IMG/VR virus record: IMGVR_UViG_3300033049_000033 | Location: 64,001-125,635 of that record | Origin: a virus | Reading direction: 5' to 3' (one strand) | DNA: 61,635 nt | Shown here: one piece after another, positions 12,139 to 19,999 of the stretch | How positions within the stretch are numbered: position 1 is the stretch's first letter | How the letters are laid out: every line of letters starts with the position of its first letter | Notes under the pieces: generated by a model | What the model was told of the DNA's origin: nothing | Seen by the model: only the letters and a program-made list of their open reading frames with translations | The model's database searches: none | Position numbers and translations under genes: made by a program

Positions 12139-12230
12139 ACCCAAAAAGACCCCCTCCCCCGTTAAAACTTCCTACACCCCCCCCCATAGCCCCCTCCTAT
12201 GTAACCCCTCTTATATACCCCCCGTGTACC
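12139..12230. other. C-run tract (G-runs on the minus strand)
   Basis: Several runs of C3 to C9 (C9 at 12177-12185) in an otherwise AT-rich genome, with at least six G-runs of three or more on the minus strand. The region between the HNH gene and the next operon holds no convincing gene. The G-runs could form a quadruplex. Confidence 0.7.
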
Positions 12231-12330
12231 TTGTTATAAGGGTGTGTGATGTAGCGCGTAAAATTTCTGACAGATTTTTTTACTATTTTACTAAGGTCGA
12301 TACCCTCAATCAAAAAATTTTTCAGAAATA

Positions 12331-12362
12331 TTTGCATATGTCCCACAAAATGCGTATCTTTG
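12331..12362 (+). promoter_or_regulatory. Bacteroidota-type promoter of the 12.3-16.2 kb operon
   Basis: TTTG 12331-12334, TATCTTTG 12355-12362, spacer 20 (CATATGTCCCACAAAATGCG). It belongs to a second class, TTTGCAT..GTC, also at 16211, 20462 and 23117. No other promoter is seen until 16211. Confidence 0.8.
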
Positions 12363-12405
12363 TAAAAAAATATGACAATGATTAATGTGTCGAAGTTTAT
12401 TGGTG

Positions 12406-12618
12406 ATGATTGATTTAGACAAATATGTGGGTGACACTAAGAGGAGGTTAATTATGACCAAGAGGGGTCATATATCTATAAATATTCACGATGACAATGA
12501 TTTGGATTTAGGTATTTTGATTGAGGGTGTCATACGGGATAAACTCAATGATGGTACCACACTCTATAAATATACACAAACCGTATTAGACTTAACGATA
12601 TTAACGGGTTGGAAATGA
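12406..12618 (+). CDS. Unknown 70-residue protein, first gene of the paralogue operon
   Basis: Start at ATG 12406 (MIDLDKYVGDTKRRLIM); an upstream in-frame ATG exists at 12385. The product is mixed alpha/beta with an acidic loop (IHDDNDLDLGILIEGVI). Its TGA overlaps the next ATG. The N-terminus resembles that of the gene at 12856 (MINLEEYKNRDDL), hinting at relatedness. Function unknown. Confidence 0.55.
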   Translation: MIDLDKYVGDTKRRLIMTKRGHISINIHDDNDLDLGILIEGVIRDKLNDGTTLYKYTQTVLDLTILTGWK

Positions 12619-12863
12619 AATCACTGCATCAATATATTAATAACCCCAATTTCCATTGCTTATGTGTTGGTGAAGAGTGTCTTATAATCCCTACCAATCG
12701 GACAACTGATGGGTTTGATAGTATTATATTCAATATGGCTTTACGTTCGTTAACCCTTAGTCGTAATGTCAGGGAGGCTCAGAGAATAGTGGCTAACTCG
12801 GTACTTCAAGTGCAAAATTTGTCTAAGGTTATACAACCTACATCTATAATTTGGAATGATTAA
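12615..12863 (+). CDS. Unknown 82-residue protein
   Basis: ATG 12615 overlaps the preceding stop (ATGA). It contains HCLCVGEECLIIP and a helical C-terminal half (LTLSRNVREAQRIVANSVLQV). No recognised family. It overlaps the next gene by eight bases, so translation is coupled along the operon. Confidence 0.55.
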   Translation: MKSLHQYINNPNFHCLCVGEECLIIPTNRTTDGFDSIIFNMALRSLTLSRNVREAQRIVANSVLQVQNLSKVIQPTSIIWND

Positions 12864-13011
12864 TTTAGAAGAATATAAAAATAGGGATGACCTTTTCTTA
12901 TTAGCAATGGGTAATGTTGTGCTTAAGGTTAAGTCCCAGAATGTTAACTCACAATTCTCATTGATAGTCAGAGGGGTAATGTTGAGGAATAATAATTTAA
13001 TCAAAACGTAA
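12856..13011 (+). CDS. Unknown 51-residue protein
   Basis: ATG 12856 to TAA 13009-13011. The sequence starts MINLEEYKNRDDLFLLAMGN and continues as beta strands (VVLKVKSQNVNSQFSLIVRG). It overlaps the upstream gene and precedes the paralogue array by 58 bases. Similar to the first gene of the operon in its first ten residues. Confidence 0.45.
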   Translation: MINLEEYKNRDDLFLLAMGNVVLKVKSQNVNSQFSLIVRGVMLRNNNLIKT

Positions 13012-13069
13012 TATTCCACATTAAAGACAGCGTACCATTAACCGCCATACATATAACAGTATTACCGAA

Positions 13070-13552
13070 GTGATAGAAGATAATTTATATATGATTTTAG
13101 AGGATGGCACCAAGATACTTCTTGAGGTGGGCAGATGCTACGGTGCGTTCGATTATGGTTCATTCGATATGTATATTGATAACAGACAAGAGCATGACGG
13201 TATCTGGTCTGCTAAGTGGGGGGAGAGGCGTGAAGGAAGCCCCGACACTGAATTATACCTACACCTTGAGGGTTTTGTTAATGCCCAATTAAAGCTTAAA
13301 GAGTTGAGTGTGAATGAATATGTTAGAAATCTAAAAATATGGGCTAACGTATCGATTGAGAATCCTGTGGTATTGCCACAGAGTCTTGAATTTGCATATC
13401 TGAGTATTAATGCAGTTTATTCTAATTTGGTGGACTTTGCCCATACTGACACTGATATTGTCATATGCAGTGATGACTCAATAATATTAAACGATTGTCA
13501 TTTATTATCTTATAACAAGATATCCGAGGAGTTTACACATACCGAATGGTAA
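13070..13552 (+). CDS. Tandem paralogue family, copy 1
   Basis: 160 residues from GTG 13070 (an ATG at 13091 is the alternative; alignment to the other copies favours GTG). It shows the family layout: N-terminal YMILEDGTKILLEVGRCYG; central GIWSAKWGE; then leucine-rich turns (LKELSVNEYVRNLKIWANVS, ENPVVLPQSLEFAYLS) and a closing VYSNLVDFAHTDTDIVI. It is the longest copy, with extra residues at the C-terminus. No catalytic motif, signal peptide or membrane helix. Function unknown. Confidence 0.75.
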   Translation: MIEDNLYMILEDGTKILLEVGRCYGAFDYGSFDMYIDNRQEHDGIWSAKWGERREGSPDTELYLHLEGFVNAQLKLKELSVNEYVRNLKIWANVSIENPVVLPQSLEFAYLSINAVYSNLVDFAHTDTDIVICSDDSIILNDCHLLSYNKISEEFTHTEW

Positions 13553-13556
13553 TAAT

Positions 13557-13772
13557 ATGGAAAATAGAGAAATAGATACATTAATATCCTACTACGTCAG
13601 ACTCTGGTCTGACGGCATGTATGAGGTTATAAAAACAATCAAAAAGATAGACATGTCAAGTTGGTCACATACTGAATTATCCAACATTAATGAGGTGGTT
13701 TTTACGGGTCGTATATCGGATTGTGAGAGCTTCATAAATTTAGATAGTCAAAGGTTAATTAAGGATGACTGA
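13557..13772 (+). CDS. Unknown 71-residue protein within the paralogue array
   Basis: Lies between copies 1 and 2 and overlaps copy 2 by eight bases. The helical N-terminus (TLISYYVRLWSDGMYEVIKTI) is followed by SNINEVVFTGRISDCESFIN, which faintly recalls the leucine-rich turns of the family. It may be a divergent or shortened member, but lacks the ILxDG N-terminal motif. Confidence 0.5.
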   Translation: MENREIDTLISYYVRLWSDGMYEVIKTIKKIDMSSWSHTELSNINEVVFTGRISDCESFINLDSQRLIKDD

Positions 13773-14202
13773 TAGGCAAGGATATATGATATTAAAGGAT
13801 GGTCGAAAGGTAACACTATCGCTTGGTTGCGCTTACGGCTCATATGATTACAAACAGGATGACGAAGACGGGAAACGTAAAAATTATCCCCCCACATATA
13901 TGAATACTGGCCATTCCCATGGAGGTGTGGAAGGTTTGAATTGGGGTATGACTTATCCTAATGACGAATATGGTGACGCTTTAATTATTGAGAATACGGA
14001 CATTGAGCTTATTAGTTTGGTATTGCCAAAAGGTATTACTTATCTATCGCTCGACTATAAAATAACGGTTATGGAACCAGTAATCTTACCATCTGGAATG
14101 GAGGGGTTATATGCTGGGTCTAATATAACCTTCACCAACATAGGGGACTTTAGTGATACTGAGGTTGATTTTGTTTTAGGTTATGATAAATATGATGACT
14201 GA
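13765..14202 (+). CDS. Tandem paralogue family, copy 2
   Basis: 145 residues. N-terminus QGYMILKDGRKVTLSLGCAY; centre GGVEGLNWGMTYP; C-terminal turns ISLVLPKGITYLSLDYKIT and MEPVILPSGMEGLYAGS, ending TNIGDFSDTEVDFVL. Relative to other copies it has a longer acidic/His insert (DDEDGKRKNYPP ... GHSHGG) after the first motif. The last 20 bases contain the start codon of copy 3. Confidence 0.75.
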   Translation: MTDRQGYMILKDGRKVTLSLGCAYGSYDYKQDDEDGKRKNYPPTYMNTGHSHGGVEGLNWGMTYPNDEYGDALIIENTDIELISLVLPKGITYLSLDYKITVMEPVILPSGMEGLYAGSNITFTNIGDFSDTEVDFVLGYDKYDD

Positions 14203-14599
14203 CAGTAAAATGATTTTAATGGACGGTACTGAAGTATCGTTAAAACAATTTAGAATATACGACAATAAAGTGTTTGGTACTGCGTATGAAGACTGTAGAT
14301 GTGAATTAGATGGTAGAATATGGTCTGCGAAATGGGCTGATGCCACTTATGATGGTGTTACTTTTAAGCGTGGAGCATTTGCTCTTAATCTACTAATGGT
14401 AGAACCCATCAAAGAATTAATCATAGCTGACGACATAACACATGTCTTTGCCGCTAAAGCAATAGTAAAGCAACCAATTGTAGTACCAACTGGAATTATG
14501 GTTATTATAATAACCAATCATTGTACGATTGTAAACACTGAATTATTCATAGGTGTAGATTCAGCAATTTTGCAGATTATATCAGATGAACGACTCTAA
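14195..14599 (+). CDS. Tandem paralogue family, copy 3
   Basis: I start at ATG 14195 (MTDSKMILMDGTEV), which aligns with copy 2 (MTDRQGYMILKDG); in-frame ATGs at 14183 and 14192 are alternatives. 134 residues. The centre RIWSAKWADATYDG closely matches copy 1. The C-terminal turns are less regular (VEPIKELIIADDITHVF, KQPIVVPTGIMVII) and the NLxDF element is degraded to NTELFIG. Confidence 0.7.
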   Translation: MTDSKMILMDGTEVSLKQFRIYDNKVFGTAYEDCRCELDGRIWSAKWADATYDGVTFKRGAFALNLLMVEPIKELIIADDITHVFAAKAIVKQPIVVPTGIMVIIITNHCTIVNTELFIGVDSAILQIISDERL

Positions 14600-14601
14600 T
14601 C

Positions 14602-15000
14602 ATGAAATCACGATTAGAAGACGGTACAGAATTTGAAGTTAGGCTCAATTATAATTATAGTACGAGAGATTATAATGTGGGTATAACGTATTGTCGTTCT
14701 GGTGAATTAGGGACAACCCTGCGATGGGGCGAGTTAGACTTGACCAAGCCTTGGGTTAGTGATGGTTTGGATAGTTGTGTATTTGAAAATATACGTGGTA
14801 TCCACAGTGGGTATGTGTTGTCATTCGACAGGCTTATATTACCTAAAGACATTCAACAGATATTCATTACTCGTTTTATAACGATAAAGGAGCCTATAAT
14901 GCTACCTAAAACTATAATAGACGTTAAGATACCAAAATATATATCTATATCCAATTTAGAGGAGTTTACGTATATGGAAAATAACATAAGACTAATATGA
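14602..15000 (+). CDS. Tandem paralogue family, copy 4
   Basis: 132 residues. N-terminus SRLEDGTEFEVRLNYNY; centre TTLRWGELDLTKPW; C-terminal FDRLILPKDIQQIFITRFIT, KEPIMLPKTIIDVKIPKYIS, ISNLEEFTYMENNI. The leucine-rich C-terminal module is well preserved. It starts two bases after copy 3 and overlaps copy 5 by four bases (ATGA). Confidence 0.75.
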   Translation: MKSRLEDGTEFEVRLNYNYSTRDYNVGITYCRSGELGTTLRWGELDLTKPWVSDGLDSCVFENIRGIHSGYVLSFDRLILPKDIQQIFITRFITIKEPIMLPKTIIDVKIPKYISISNLEEFTYMENNIRLI

Positions 15001-15398
15001 TAGACGGATACGCAATAGGGTTGGATGGAACGAGATTTTCTATAAAGACTGGACTAATTTATTGTAGTGTTTTCGCACATAGAGACGAATGGGTATCAAC
15101 AATCGAACACTCTGGGTATGACAATGTTAGTATAGTTATACCCCATCTAGGTAATATGGCGTTCATTAATACTATATACCTTGAGGGTTCGGAATTAAGC
15201 CCTATAAGATTAAAATCGTTAGCATTACCATCAAGTGTTAGGGAAGTAGTAATGAACCAACACGTATACATTGAAGATGGTTTTACGTTACCATATGATA
15301 TTAGTTATATTGAACTTGATGGGCGATTATCTATTAACAATTTAACAGATTTTATAGATGATGATAGTGTCAATATAGCTTTATTCACAAATACATGA
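14997..15398 (+). CDS. Tandem paralogue family, copy 5
   Basis: 133 residues. N-terminus DGYAIGLDGTRFSIKTGLIY; the central Trp motif is lost (DNVSIVIPHLGNM instead). C-terminal LKSLALPSSVREVVMNQHVY, EDGFTLPYDISYIELDGRLS, INNLTDFIDDDSVNIA. Coupled by 4-base overlaps to copies 4 and 6. Confidence 0.75.
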   Translation: MIDGYAIGLDGTRFSIKTGLIYCSVFAHRDEWVSTIEHSGYDNVSIVIPHLGNMAFINTIYLEGSELSPIRLKSLALPSSVREVVMNQHVYIEDGFTLPYDISYIELDGRLSINNLTDFIDDDSVNIALFTNT

Positions 15399-15805
15399 AA
15401 AAAGGATACATAATACTGAATACTGGAGAACGTATCAAGATTGAATTAGGTTACACTTATGGTACGTATGACGTATTGGTGGATGCCACAACCACACCAA
15501 TATACGTAGGTGAAGAACTTGTTAGAATTAGGTTAGAGTCTAATGGGTTCGGTCTGGCTGCGACATATTACGAAACAACTATTCATTTTGAATCTAGCAG
15601 TCATCCTTTAATAATTAAAAAGATGGTATTACCAAAGGGTATAACAGAATTACATATTAGTCACGACATTTCAGTTTTGGAGCCTGTATGGATACCTAAC
15701 ACCATTAAAGAGTTAACGATTATGTCGACTGTGACTATAAGTAATTTAGATGAGTTTATTAATAGAGATGATACAATAATAGAATTAACAGTTCCATGGC
15801 TATAA
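15395..15805 (+). CDS. Tandem paralogue family, copy 6
   Basis: 136 residues. N-terminus KGYIILNTGERIKIELGYTY; C-terminal IKKMVLPKGITELHISHDIS, LEPVWIPNTIKELTIMSTVT, ISNLDEFINRDDTIIEL. This is the clearest example of the C-terminal repeat, in which two turns of LP.xI..L.I...I are followed by the NLxxF cap. Overlaps copy 7 by ten bases. Confidence 0.75.
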   Translation: MKKGYIILNTGERIKIELGYTYGTYDVLVDATTTPIYVGEELVRIRLESNGFGLAATYYETTIHFESSSHPLIIKKMVLPKGITELHISHDISVLEPVWIPNTIKELTIMSTVTISNLDEFINRDDTIIELTVPWL

Positions 15806-16209
15806 AGACAGGATACGCAATATTAGATTCAGGAAAACGTATACCCATTAAAGTTGGCCATGCGTATAGTAAAATATCGGCTAAGTTGTTAGGGTTACAG
15901 TTGGAACCTCATAAGCATGATTTGGATTATATTCACGTTGTAGATTATAACAATATTAATATGGTCTTCGAGAAAGACCACACCAAAGTATTATCCATAA
16001 CGGGAGGGGTAGACAATCCATTTATCATCGACAAACTAGAGATACCGATTGAGGTAGAGAGCTTGGAAATACATAACTGGGTCTGGATTAGTACTCCTAT
16101 TACTTTACCAGATAGTATTAAAATAGCTAGAATGCCAAGTCACGTTTCACTAACCAATATAGATGATTTCACTAACAAGAGTGATGTCCGTATCGTTTTT
16201 AGACGATAG
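15796..16209 (+). CDS. Tandem paralogue family, copy 7
   Basis: 137 residues. N-terminus TGYAILDSGKRIPIKVGHAY; C-terminal IDKLEIPIEVESLEIHNWVW, STPITLPDSIKIARMPSHVS, LTNIDDFTNKSDVRIVF. Last member of the array; a fresh promoter begins two bases after its stop codon. Confidence 0.75.
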   Translation: MAIKTGYAILDSGKRIPIKVGHAYSKISAKLLGLQLEPHKHDLDYIHVVDYNNINMVFEKDHTKVLSITGGVDNPFIIDKLEIPIEVESLEIHNWVWISTPITLPDSIKIARMPSHVSLTNIDDFTNKSDVRIVFRR

Positions 16210-16210
16210 A

Positions 16211-16242
16211 TTTGCATTTGTCAAAAACATTTTGTATCTTTG
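16211..16242 (+). promoter_or_regulatory. Bacteroidota-type promoter
   Basis: TTTG 16211-16214, TATCTTTG 16235-16242, spacer 20 of the TTTGCAT class. Confidence 0.8.
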
Positions 16243-16272
16243 TAACTCAATAGATTAATTAAATAACAAAAT

Positions 16273-16671
16273 ATGTATAAAGTAACAGTAAAAGGTAAGG
16301 CCACAGTTGTCGTATCAGATTACGAAGGTAATGATGTGGTATTTGATAACTTATCAGAGCTAAACGGCATTGATTGTCAGGATTGTTTTTGTGACTACAT
16401 TGACGATGATTATGACGGTGCAGTTTCTGGTGGATATATGGACTTCCGATATGAGGATGGCGAGTTAATAACTTACACCGTGTACGATTCCAAAAGAGAA
16501 TTAACTGACGATGAGTTGGCAAAATTGGAAGGGTATACTTCTGGTCAATGGTCAGATGGTATCGGAGAAGGATTCGAGCAGGTTGCATGTGCTGAGGTAG
16601 ATGAAGGTGAAGTATTTATTTCTCCTTGGTTTGGTGGTCAAACAAGAACAATCACTCAAGAAAAAGTATAA
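16273..16671 (+). CDS. Unknown acidic 132-residue protein
   Basis: Beta-rich start (MYKVTVKGKATVVVSDYEGNDVVF), then a very acidic Cys-containing loop (CQDCFCDYIDDDYDG), a helical segment and a C-terminal EVFISPWFGGQTR. It may bind metal through Cys and Asp, but no family comes to mind. It follows its own promoter. Confidence 0.65.
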   Translation: MYKVTVKGKATVVVSDYEGNDVVFDNLSELNGIDCQDCFCDYIDDDYDGAVSGGYMDFRYEDGELITYTVYDSKRELTDDELAKLEGYTSGQWSDGIGEGFEQVACAEVDEGEVFISPWFGGQTRTITQEKV

Positions 16672-16730
16672 TGGGCTTTCTATCGCCATTCCACTTGGCA
16701 TAGCTAAGATAACCAAAAAATTAGATGATA

Positions 16731-17096
16731 ATGAGTAAAGAAATAGATAATTTTATTGGTACACTGTACCATCCCAAGTATTTAATCAGTATGAAGGACT
16801 TCACAATAAACTGCTATATGCACCACAACGATGGTGAGAGCGATGAGGATATTGCGAAGCATTCTGGTAGTTGCTATGGGTATGCTATATTCTTGAATCA
16901 AAGAACACATATAGACTTATTTTTGGGTAATACTACTAGGTTTAAGAATTTTGGTAAGTATACTGAATTAGAAAGCGGATATAGTCGCATTGTATTCAAT
17001 AATGGTACAGAGCTTATTTTCGACCCAGAGGGTTATGCTGGCGATGGAAGTGTTGAGCAATTGATTGGTCTTTATGATGAACTCGAAATGATTTAA
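16731..17096 (+). CDS. Unknown 121-residue protein
   Basis: ATG 16731 or 16725. It contains GTLYHPKYLISMKDFTINCY, SGSCYGYAIFLNQRTHIDLFLGN and TELIFDPEGYAGDGS, suggesting a beta-sandwich. No motif recognised. An early-cassette promoter follows its stop codon. Confidence 0.6.
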   Translation: MSKEIDNFIGTLYHPKYLISMKDFTINCYMHHNDGESDEDIAKHSGSCYGYAIFLNQRTHIDLFLGNTTRFKNFGKYTELESGYSRIVFNNGTELIFDPEGYAGDGSVEQLIGLYDELEMI

Positions 17097-17104
17097 CAAA
17101 TAAA

Positions 17105-17136
17105 TTTGGTAATGTCAAATATTTTACCTACCTTTG
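17105..17136 (+). promoter_or_regulatory. Bacteroidota-type promoter, outlying early cassette
   Basis: TTTG 17105-17108, TACCTTTG 17129-17136, spacer 20 beginning GTAATGTCAAATATT. It is the only TTTGGTA cassette outside the 0.5-11 kb array. Confidence 0.75.
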
Positions 17137-17140
17137 TAGT

Positions 17141-17524
17141 ATGGGATTAGCGATTAAACAATATAGACGCGCATATAGCACGATGCAAAGGATGCGCGAG
17201 TTCGTTCTCACTATAGAAGGTAATGACTACACTTTAGATGAGGTATATAATGGCGCACCAACTCTATTTAACGAGTTCATTTTTCATTCCGATTGTGAAG
17301 GAGGTTATATTTCATTTCGAACATTTGGAATAACTTCGTTAATATCTAAAACACTACAATGCGGTGACTTGGATAAGTTAAAGCTTGAAATGGAAGTATT
17401 GCGATTGGCATTAATTGGGTGGGACATAGATAGTACATCATCATCGTTAGACCCATTTAGGGACGCTATAAAGGAGTTTATATGTGATGTGGAGGAATCA
17501 GAAAACGTATTAGAATTTCACTAA
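17141..17524 (+). CDS. Unknown 127-residue protein
   Basis: The start is four bases after the promoter -7 box. Basic N-terminus (IKQYRRAYSTMQRMREFVL), strands around YTLDEVYNGAPTLF and an acidic helical C-terminus (FICDVEESENVLEF). Its stop overlaps the next ATG by one base. No family recognised. Confidence 0.6.
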   Translation: MGLAIKQYRRAYSTMQRMREFVLTIEGNDYTLDEVYNGAPTLFNEFIFHSDCEGGYISFRTFGITSLISKTLQCGDLDKLKLEMEVLRLALIGWDIDSTSSSLDPFRDAIKEFICDVEESENVLEFH

Positions 17525-18120
17525 TGATAAAAGAAGACAAGGTAACGCTGTATAATACATTCATGAAAGAACTCACCGAAGGGCGAGTTACAGCTAAAAG
17601 CAAATGGAAAGAGGGTAGCTATGGTGACATCTATAGTCATCTATTTGAGATGTTACCCACTGAGGATTTTAAACAAACATTAACATATACCTACGACATA
17701 AGTCGAGGTAATGATAAGTATTACGGAAAAGATGGTAAGGAGGGCTGGTTCTTCAGTTTCCACAAGAGTATTCGTCAATGTGATTTCTATGATAATATAT
17801 TCGCCACATGTGAGCAGAAGCTATTATCAGATGATGAAGCGTCTGAGTATAAATTTCTTCGTACTAAAGTATTTGATAAGACTATCGTGAAGAAGAGTGA
17901 GGTAGATGGAGAATTATGGACTGAGGAGTACAATAGATATAAGGAATTACTAGGTAAGGTACAGAGAGAAAAACAAGACTATGAGATTTCTGGTCGTATG
18001 GATTCTATTTTATGGAATATGATTCACATAGATGAAGGATTCTTGCATGGTATTATGGAAATGACCTTTGCCAAGTGGGACGTGATTAAGCAGAACGTTA
18101 AATTAAAACAGAAAGCATGA
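17524..18120 (+). CDS. Unknown 198-residue protein
   Basis: Mostly helical and charged, with a central GNDKYYGKDGKEGWFFSFH and long helices (EYNRYKELLGKVQREKQDYEI). No nucleotide-binding or metal motif visible. First gene of a coupled run: its TGA overlaps the next ATG. Confidence 0.6.
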   Translation: MIKEDKVTLYNTFMKELTEGRVTAKSKWKEGSYGDIYSHLFEMLPTEDFKQTLTYTYDISRGNDKYYGKDGKEGWFFSFHKSIRQCDFYDNIFATCEQKLLSDDEASEYKFLRTKVFDKTIVKKSEVDGELWTEEYNRYKELLGKVQREKQDYEISGRMDSILWNMIHIDEGFLHGIMEMTFAKWDVIKQNVKLKQKA

Positions 18121-18335
18121 TAAACGTACTAATAGGACTTTGTTTGATATGTGCCATGGCACATTTCTTAGGTTACCAAATTAAGTTTGGTCAAGGAGGA
18201 CTTGCTTGGGAGAATAGTAATAAGACCATACGATATATTATGTATACGTATGTTACTATGATTGCATTTGGTTATGTTGGGATGTTAGTATTATTGTTCT
18301 TAGGGTTAGATTGTATTATTTCTCAAATACTCTAA
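18117..18335 (+). CDS. 72-residue two-span membrane protein
   Basis: Two hydrophobic segments (INVLIGLCLICAMAHFLGY and IMYTYVTMIAFGYVGMLVLL) separated by a hydrophilic loop (KFGQGGLAWENSNKT). An inner-membrane hairpin, function unknown. It is translationally coupled to the gene before it. A holin role is possible from the shape alone, but the neighbours do not support it. Confidence 0.6.
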   Translation: MINVLIGLCLICAMAHFLGYQIKFGQGGLAWENSNKTIRYIMYTYVTMIAFGYVGMLVLLFLGLDCIISQIL

Positions 18336-18342
18336 ATTGAAA

Positions 18343-18603
18343 ATGCGAAATAAATATCCAGAGCGTAAAGAGTCTGTAATTGTTATAATCTTTAATATCA
18401 TTAAGGGATTATTTTTGGTACCATTAAAGTGGACATTAATTTTATTTGGGGTGATATTGGCTGGTAAGGCCATATATAGTTTTGGAACGTGGGACTCCAC
18501 AATAATGGTCGAAGCATTATCCAATCTAAGTTGGTTGAGGTGGACGTTCATCGCCTTTTTTGGATTTAATATTTACCTATACATAAGCGAATTAATACCA
18601 TGA
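18343..18603 (+). CDS. 86-residue membrane protein
   Basis: ATG 18343 (an in-frame TTG at 18337 is less likely). Hydrophobic segments IVIIFNIIKGLFLVPLKW, TLILFGVILAGKAIYSF and LSWLRWTFIAFFGFNIYLYI suggest two or three spans. It forms a pair with the membrane gene just upstream. The TGA overlaps the next ATG. Confidence 0.6.
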   Translation: MRNKYPERKESVIVIIFNIIKGLFLVPLKWTLILFGVILAGKAIYSFGTWDSTIMVEALSNLSWLRWTFIAFFGFNIYLYISELIP

Positions 18604-19019
18604 AAGTAAGAGTAGATGCAATAACCACATACAAAGACGGTGGAACGAAACAAATTGTACTTAGTGACGGACTCACGTACTATGTAGATAACCGTCTACT
18701 TTCTACAACTAAAGGTGAGGTGTACGCTTCGTACCCTAAAGGTGATTCAAATCTATCCCCAGTGACGGATAGGGAGAAAGAGATATTGATTGCGTGTTTG
18801 GAAGAGTACGGTAAAGAGAGTGCAATGTATGATGTTGGTGCTACGATTTATACTATCAGCGCCACCATGGTCAAACCAGAATCTTGGAGTTATACCGTTG
18901 TCAATGTACATACTGAGAATACAGTTGTAGGTTATACAATTATAACTGATAACGGAGACGAGCAGTATCTAACGGTACAAGAATTCACAGATTTTAAAAT
19001 CAGAAGAACAGAAGTATGA
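18600..19019 (+). CDS. Unknown 139-residue protein
   Basis: Strand-rich (KVRVDAITTYKDGGTKQIVL, LTYYVDNRLLS) with a later repeat-like section (MYDVGATIYTISATMVKPE, SWSYTVVNVHTENTVVGYTI) that resembles a small barrel. Coupled at both ends by 4-base overlaps. Function unknown. Confidence 0.6.
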   Translation: MKVRVDAITTYKDGGTKQIVLSDGLTYYVDNRLLSTTKGEVYASYPKGDSNLSPVTDREKEILIACLEEYGKESAMYDVGATIYTISATMVKPESWSYTVVNVHTENTVVGYTIITDNGDEQYLTVQEFTDFKIRRTEV

Positions 19020-19534
19020 TAAAGTATAATTTATTTGCAAATAATAGCAAAACAAAATACGCTTGTATTCGCAGGGCAAATAAAGCTGGACAATACATCA
19101 CATTATTTGATTATTTTCCAAGTGATTACGCATCAGAATTTAGACATTCATTTGATGTTATCAGACTCACTGAATTGTCCATAGATAGTGGTGGTATCTT
19201 AACATTAGAGGGCAAACGACAAACTAAAGTATCATGTTTTAAGTACGGTAGTGATGGTTATACCAAACTGGAATATTCCATTGCCGAAGTCGCGGAAAAA
19301 CAAGGAATTAGTGTTGAGGAATTAATGAACTTAAATAATACCACAGAAAGGACAATATGGGACAAGAGGTGGTATTGGTTTAACAAGGATACTGGTAGAA
19401 AGGAGACGATATTTGCATACTGGACAGTATTTAATGGTAAGGAAACTCCTATTACCGAAGTATTCTCAAACTTCACTTTAAGTGATGAGTATGAGATTTT
19501 ATCTTGGGGTGAAGAGGTTATCCTTAAGGGGTAA
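19016..19534 (+). CDS. Unknown 172-residue protein
   Basis: The N-terminal half has a strand/helix pattern (FANNSKTKYACIRRANKAGQ). The centre EKQGISVEELMNLNN may be a short helix-turn-helix-like or helical hairpin segment, and the C-terminus is Trp-rich (DKRWYWFNKDTGRKETIFAY). Its 3' end overlaps a convergent minus-strand gene by 11 bases. No family recognised. Confidence 0.6.
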   Translation: MIKYNLFANNSKTKYACIRRANKAGQYITLFDYFPSDYASEFRHSFDVIRLTELSIDSGGILTLEGKRQTKVSCFKYGSDGYTKLEYSIAEVAEKQGISVEELMNLNNTTERTIWDKRWYWFNKDTGRKETIFAYWTVFNGKETPITEVFSNFTLSDEYEILSWGEEVILKG

Positions 19535-19997
19535 TACTATCTGTACCAATAACGTTCTGAGATGAGAATGTTGCTGGAATAACATCAAAAACAATGGTTG
19601 AATTTGGCGATGGTTGAGCCATCACCGAGGCAGGTCTTTGGTAATTACCATTAACTCTATCACCCAAAGTGTTTGTACGTTCCATTACCAGCATAATACT
19701 CAAGTCTTGGTCGATATTCTTATCAGTATTAGGTTTTACCTCTTCCCTTTTAAGTTCCTTAAGAGCAGTTAGGATTTCTTTCTTGTCTTTAGCGATTAGC
19801 TCTATGAGAGCTTTGTCAGCCTCCTTACGCCCGTCTTCAGCTTTCCAGTATAGACCATAGGCAAACATTAGAATAGATATAGTCCCACCTATTAATGCAC
19901 CAATAGCATACTTCATTAGTTTAGTACTGATGGTCATACTACCTTTATCAGCGACAAGGTTTTCAGCTACGTTTAGGGGTTGATTTTGTTCTGACAT
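19524..19997 (-). CDS. Membrane protein with coiled coil
   Basis: 157 residues: a short cytoplasmic N-terminus, one membrane helix at about 29-50 (YAIGALIGGTISILMFAYG), a charged coiled coil at about 52-92 (EADKALIELIAKDKKEILT) and a Pro/Ser-rich tail. The N-in single-span plus periplasmic coil layout fits an i-spanin or a holin accessory protein. It sits three bases after an exported-protein gene, so together they may form a lysis or envelope unit. The function is an inference only. Confidence 0.7.
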   Translation of the reverse strand: MSEQNQPLNVAENLVADKGSMTISTKLMKYAIGALIGGTISILMFAYGLYWKAEDGRKEADKALIELIAKDKKEILTALKELKREEVKPNTDKNIDQDLSIMLVMERTNTLGDRVNGNYQRPASVMAQPSPNSTIVFDVIPATFSSQNVIGTDSITP

Positions 19998-19999
19998 AA

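Noticed and set aside
12119-12187. N-terminal extension of the HNH gene with Gly-rich sequence (GGGVGSFNGGGG)
   Set aside because: It is a translation of the C-run tract; the late-type motif and ATG at 12118 give a better start.
16670-16739. Frame continuing from the gene ending at 16671 (IAIPLGIAKITKKLDDNE)
   Set aside because: It would need a frameshift at GAAAAAG; there is no start codon of its own and too little sequence to judge.
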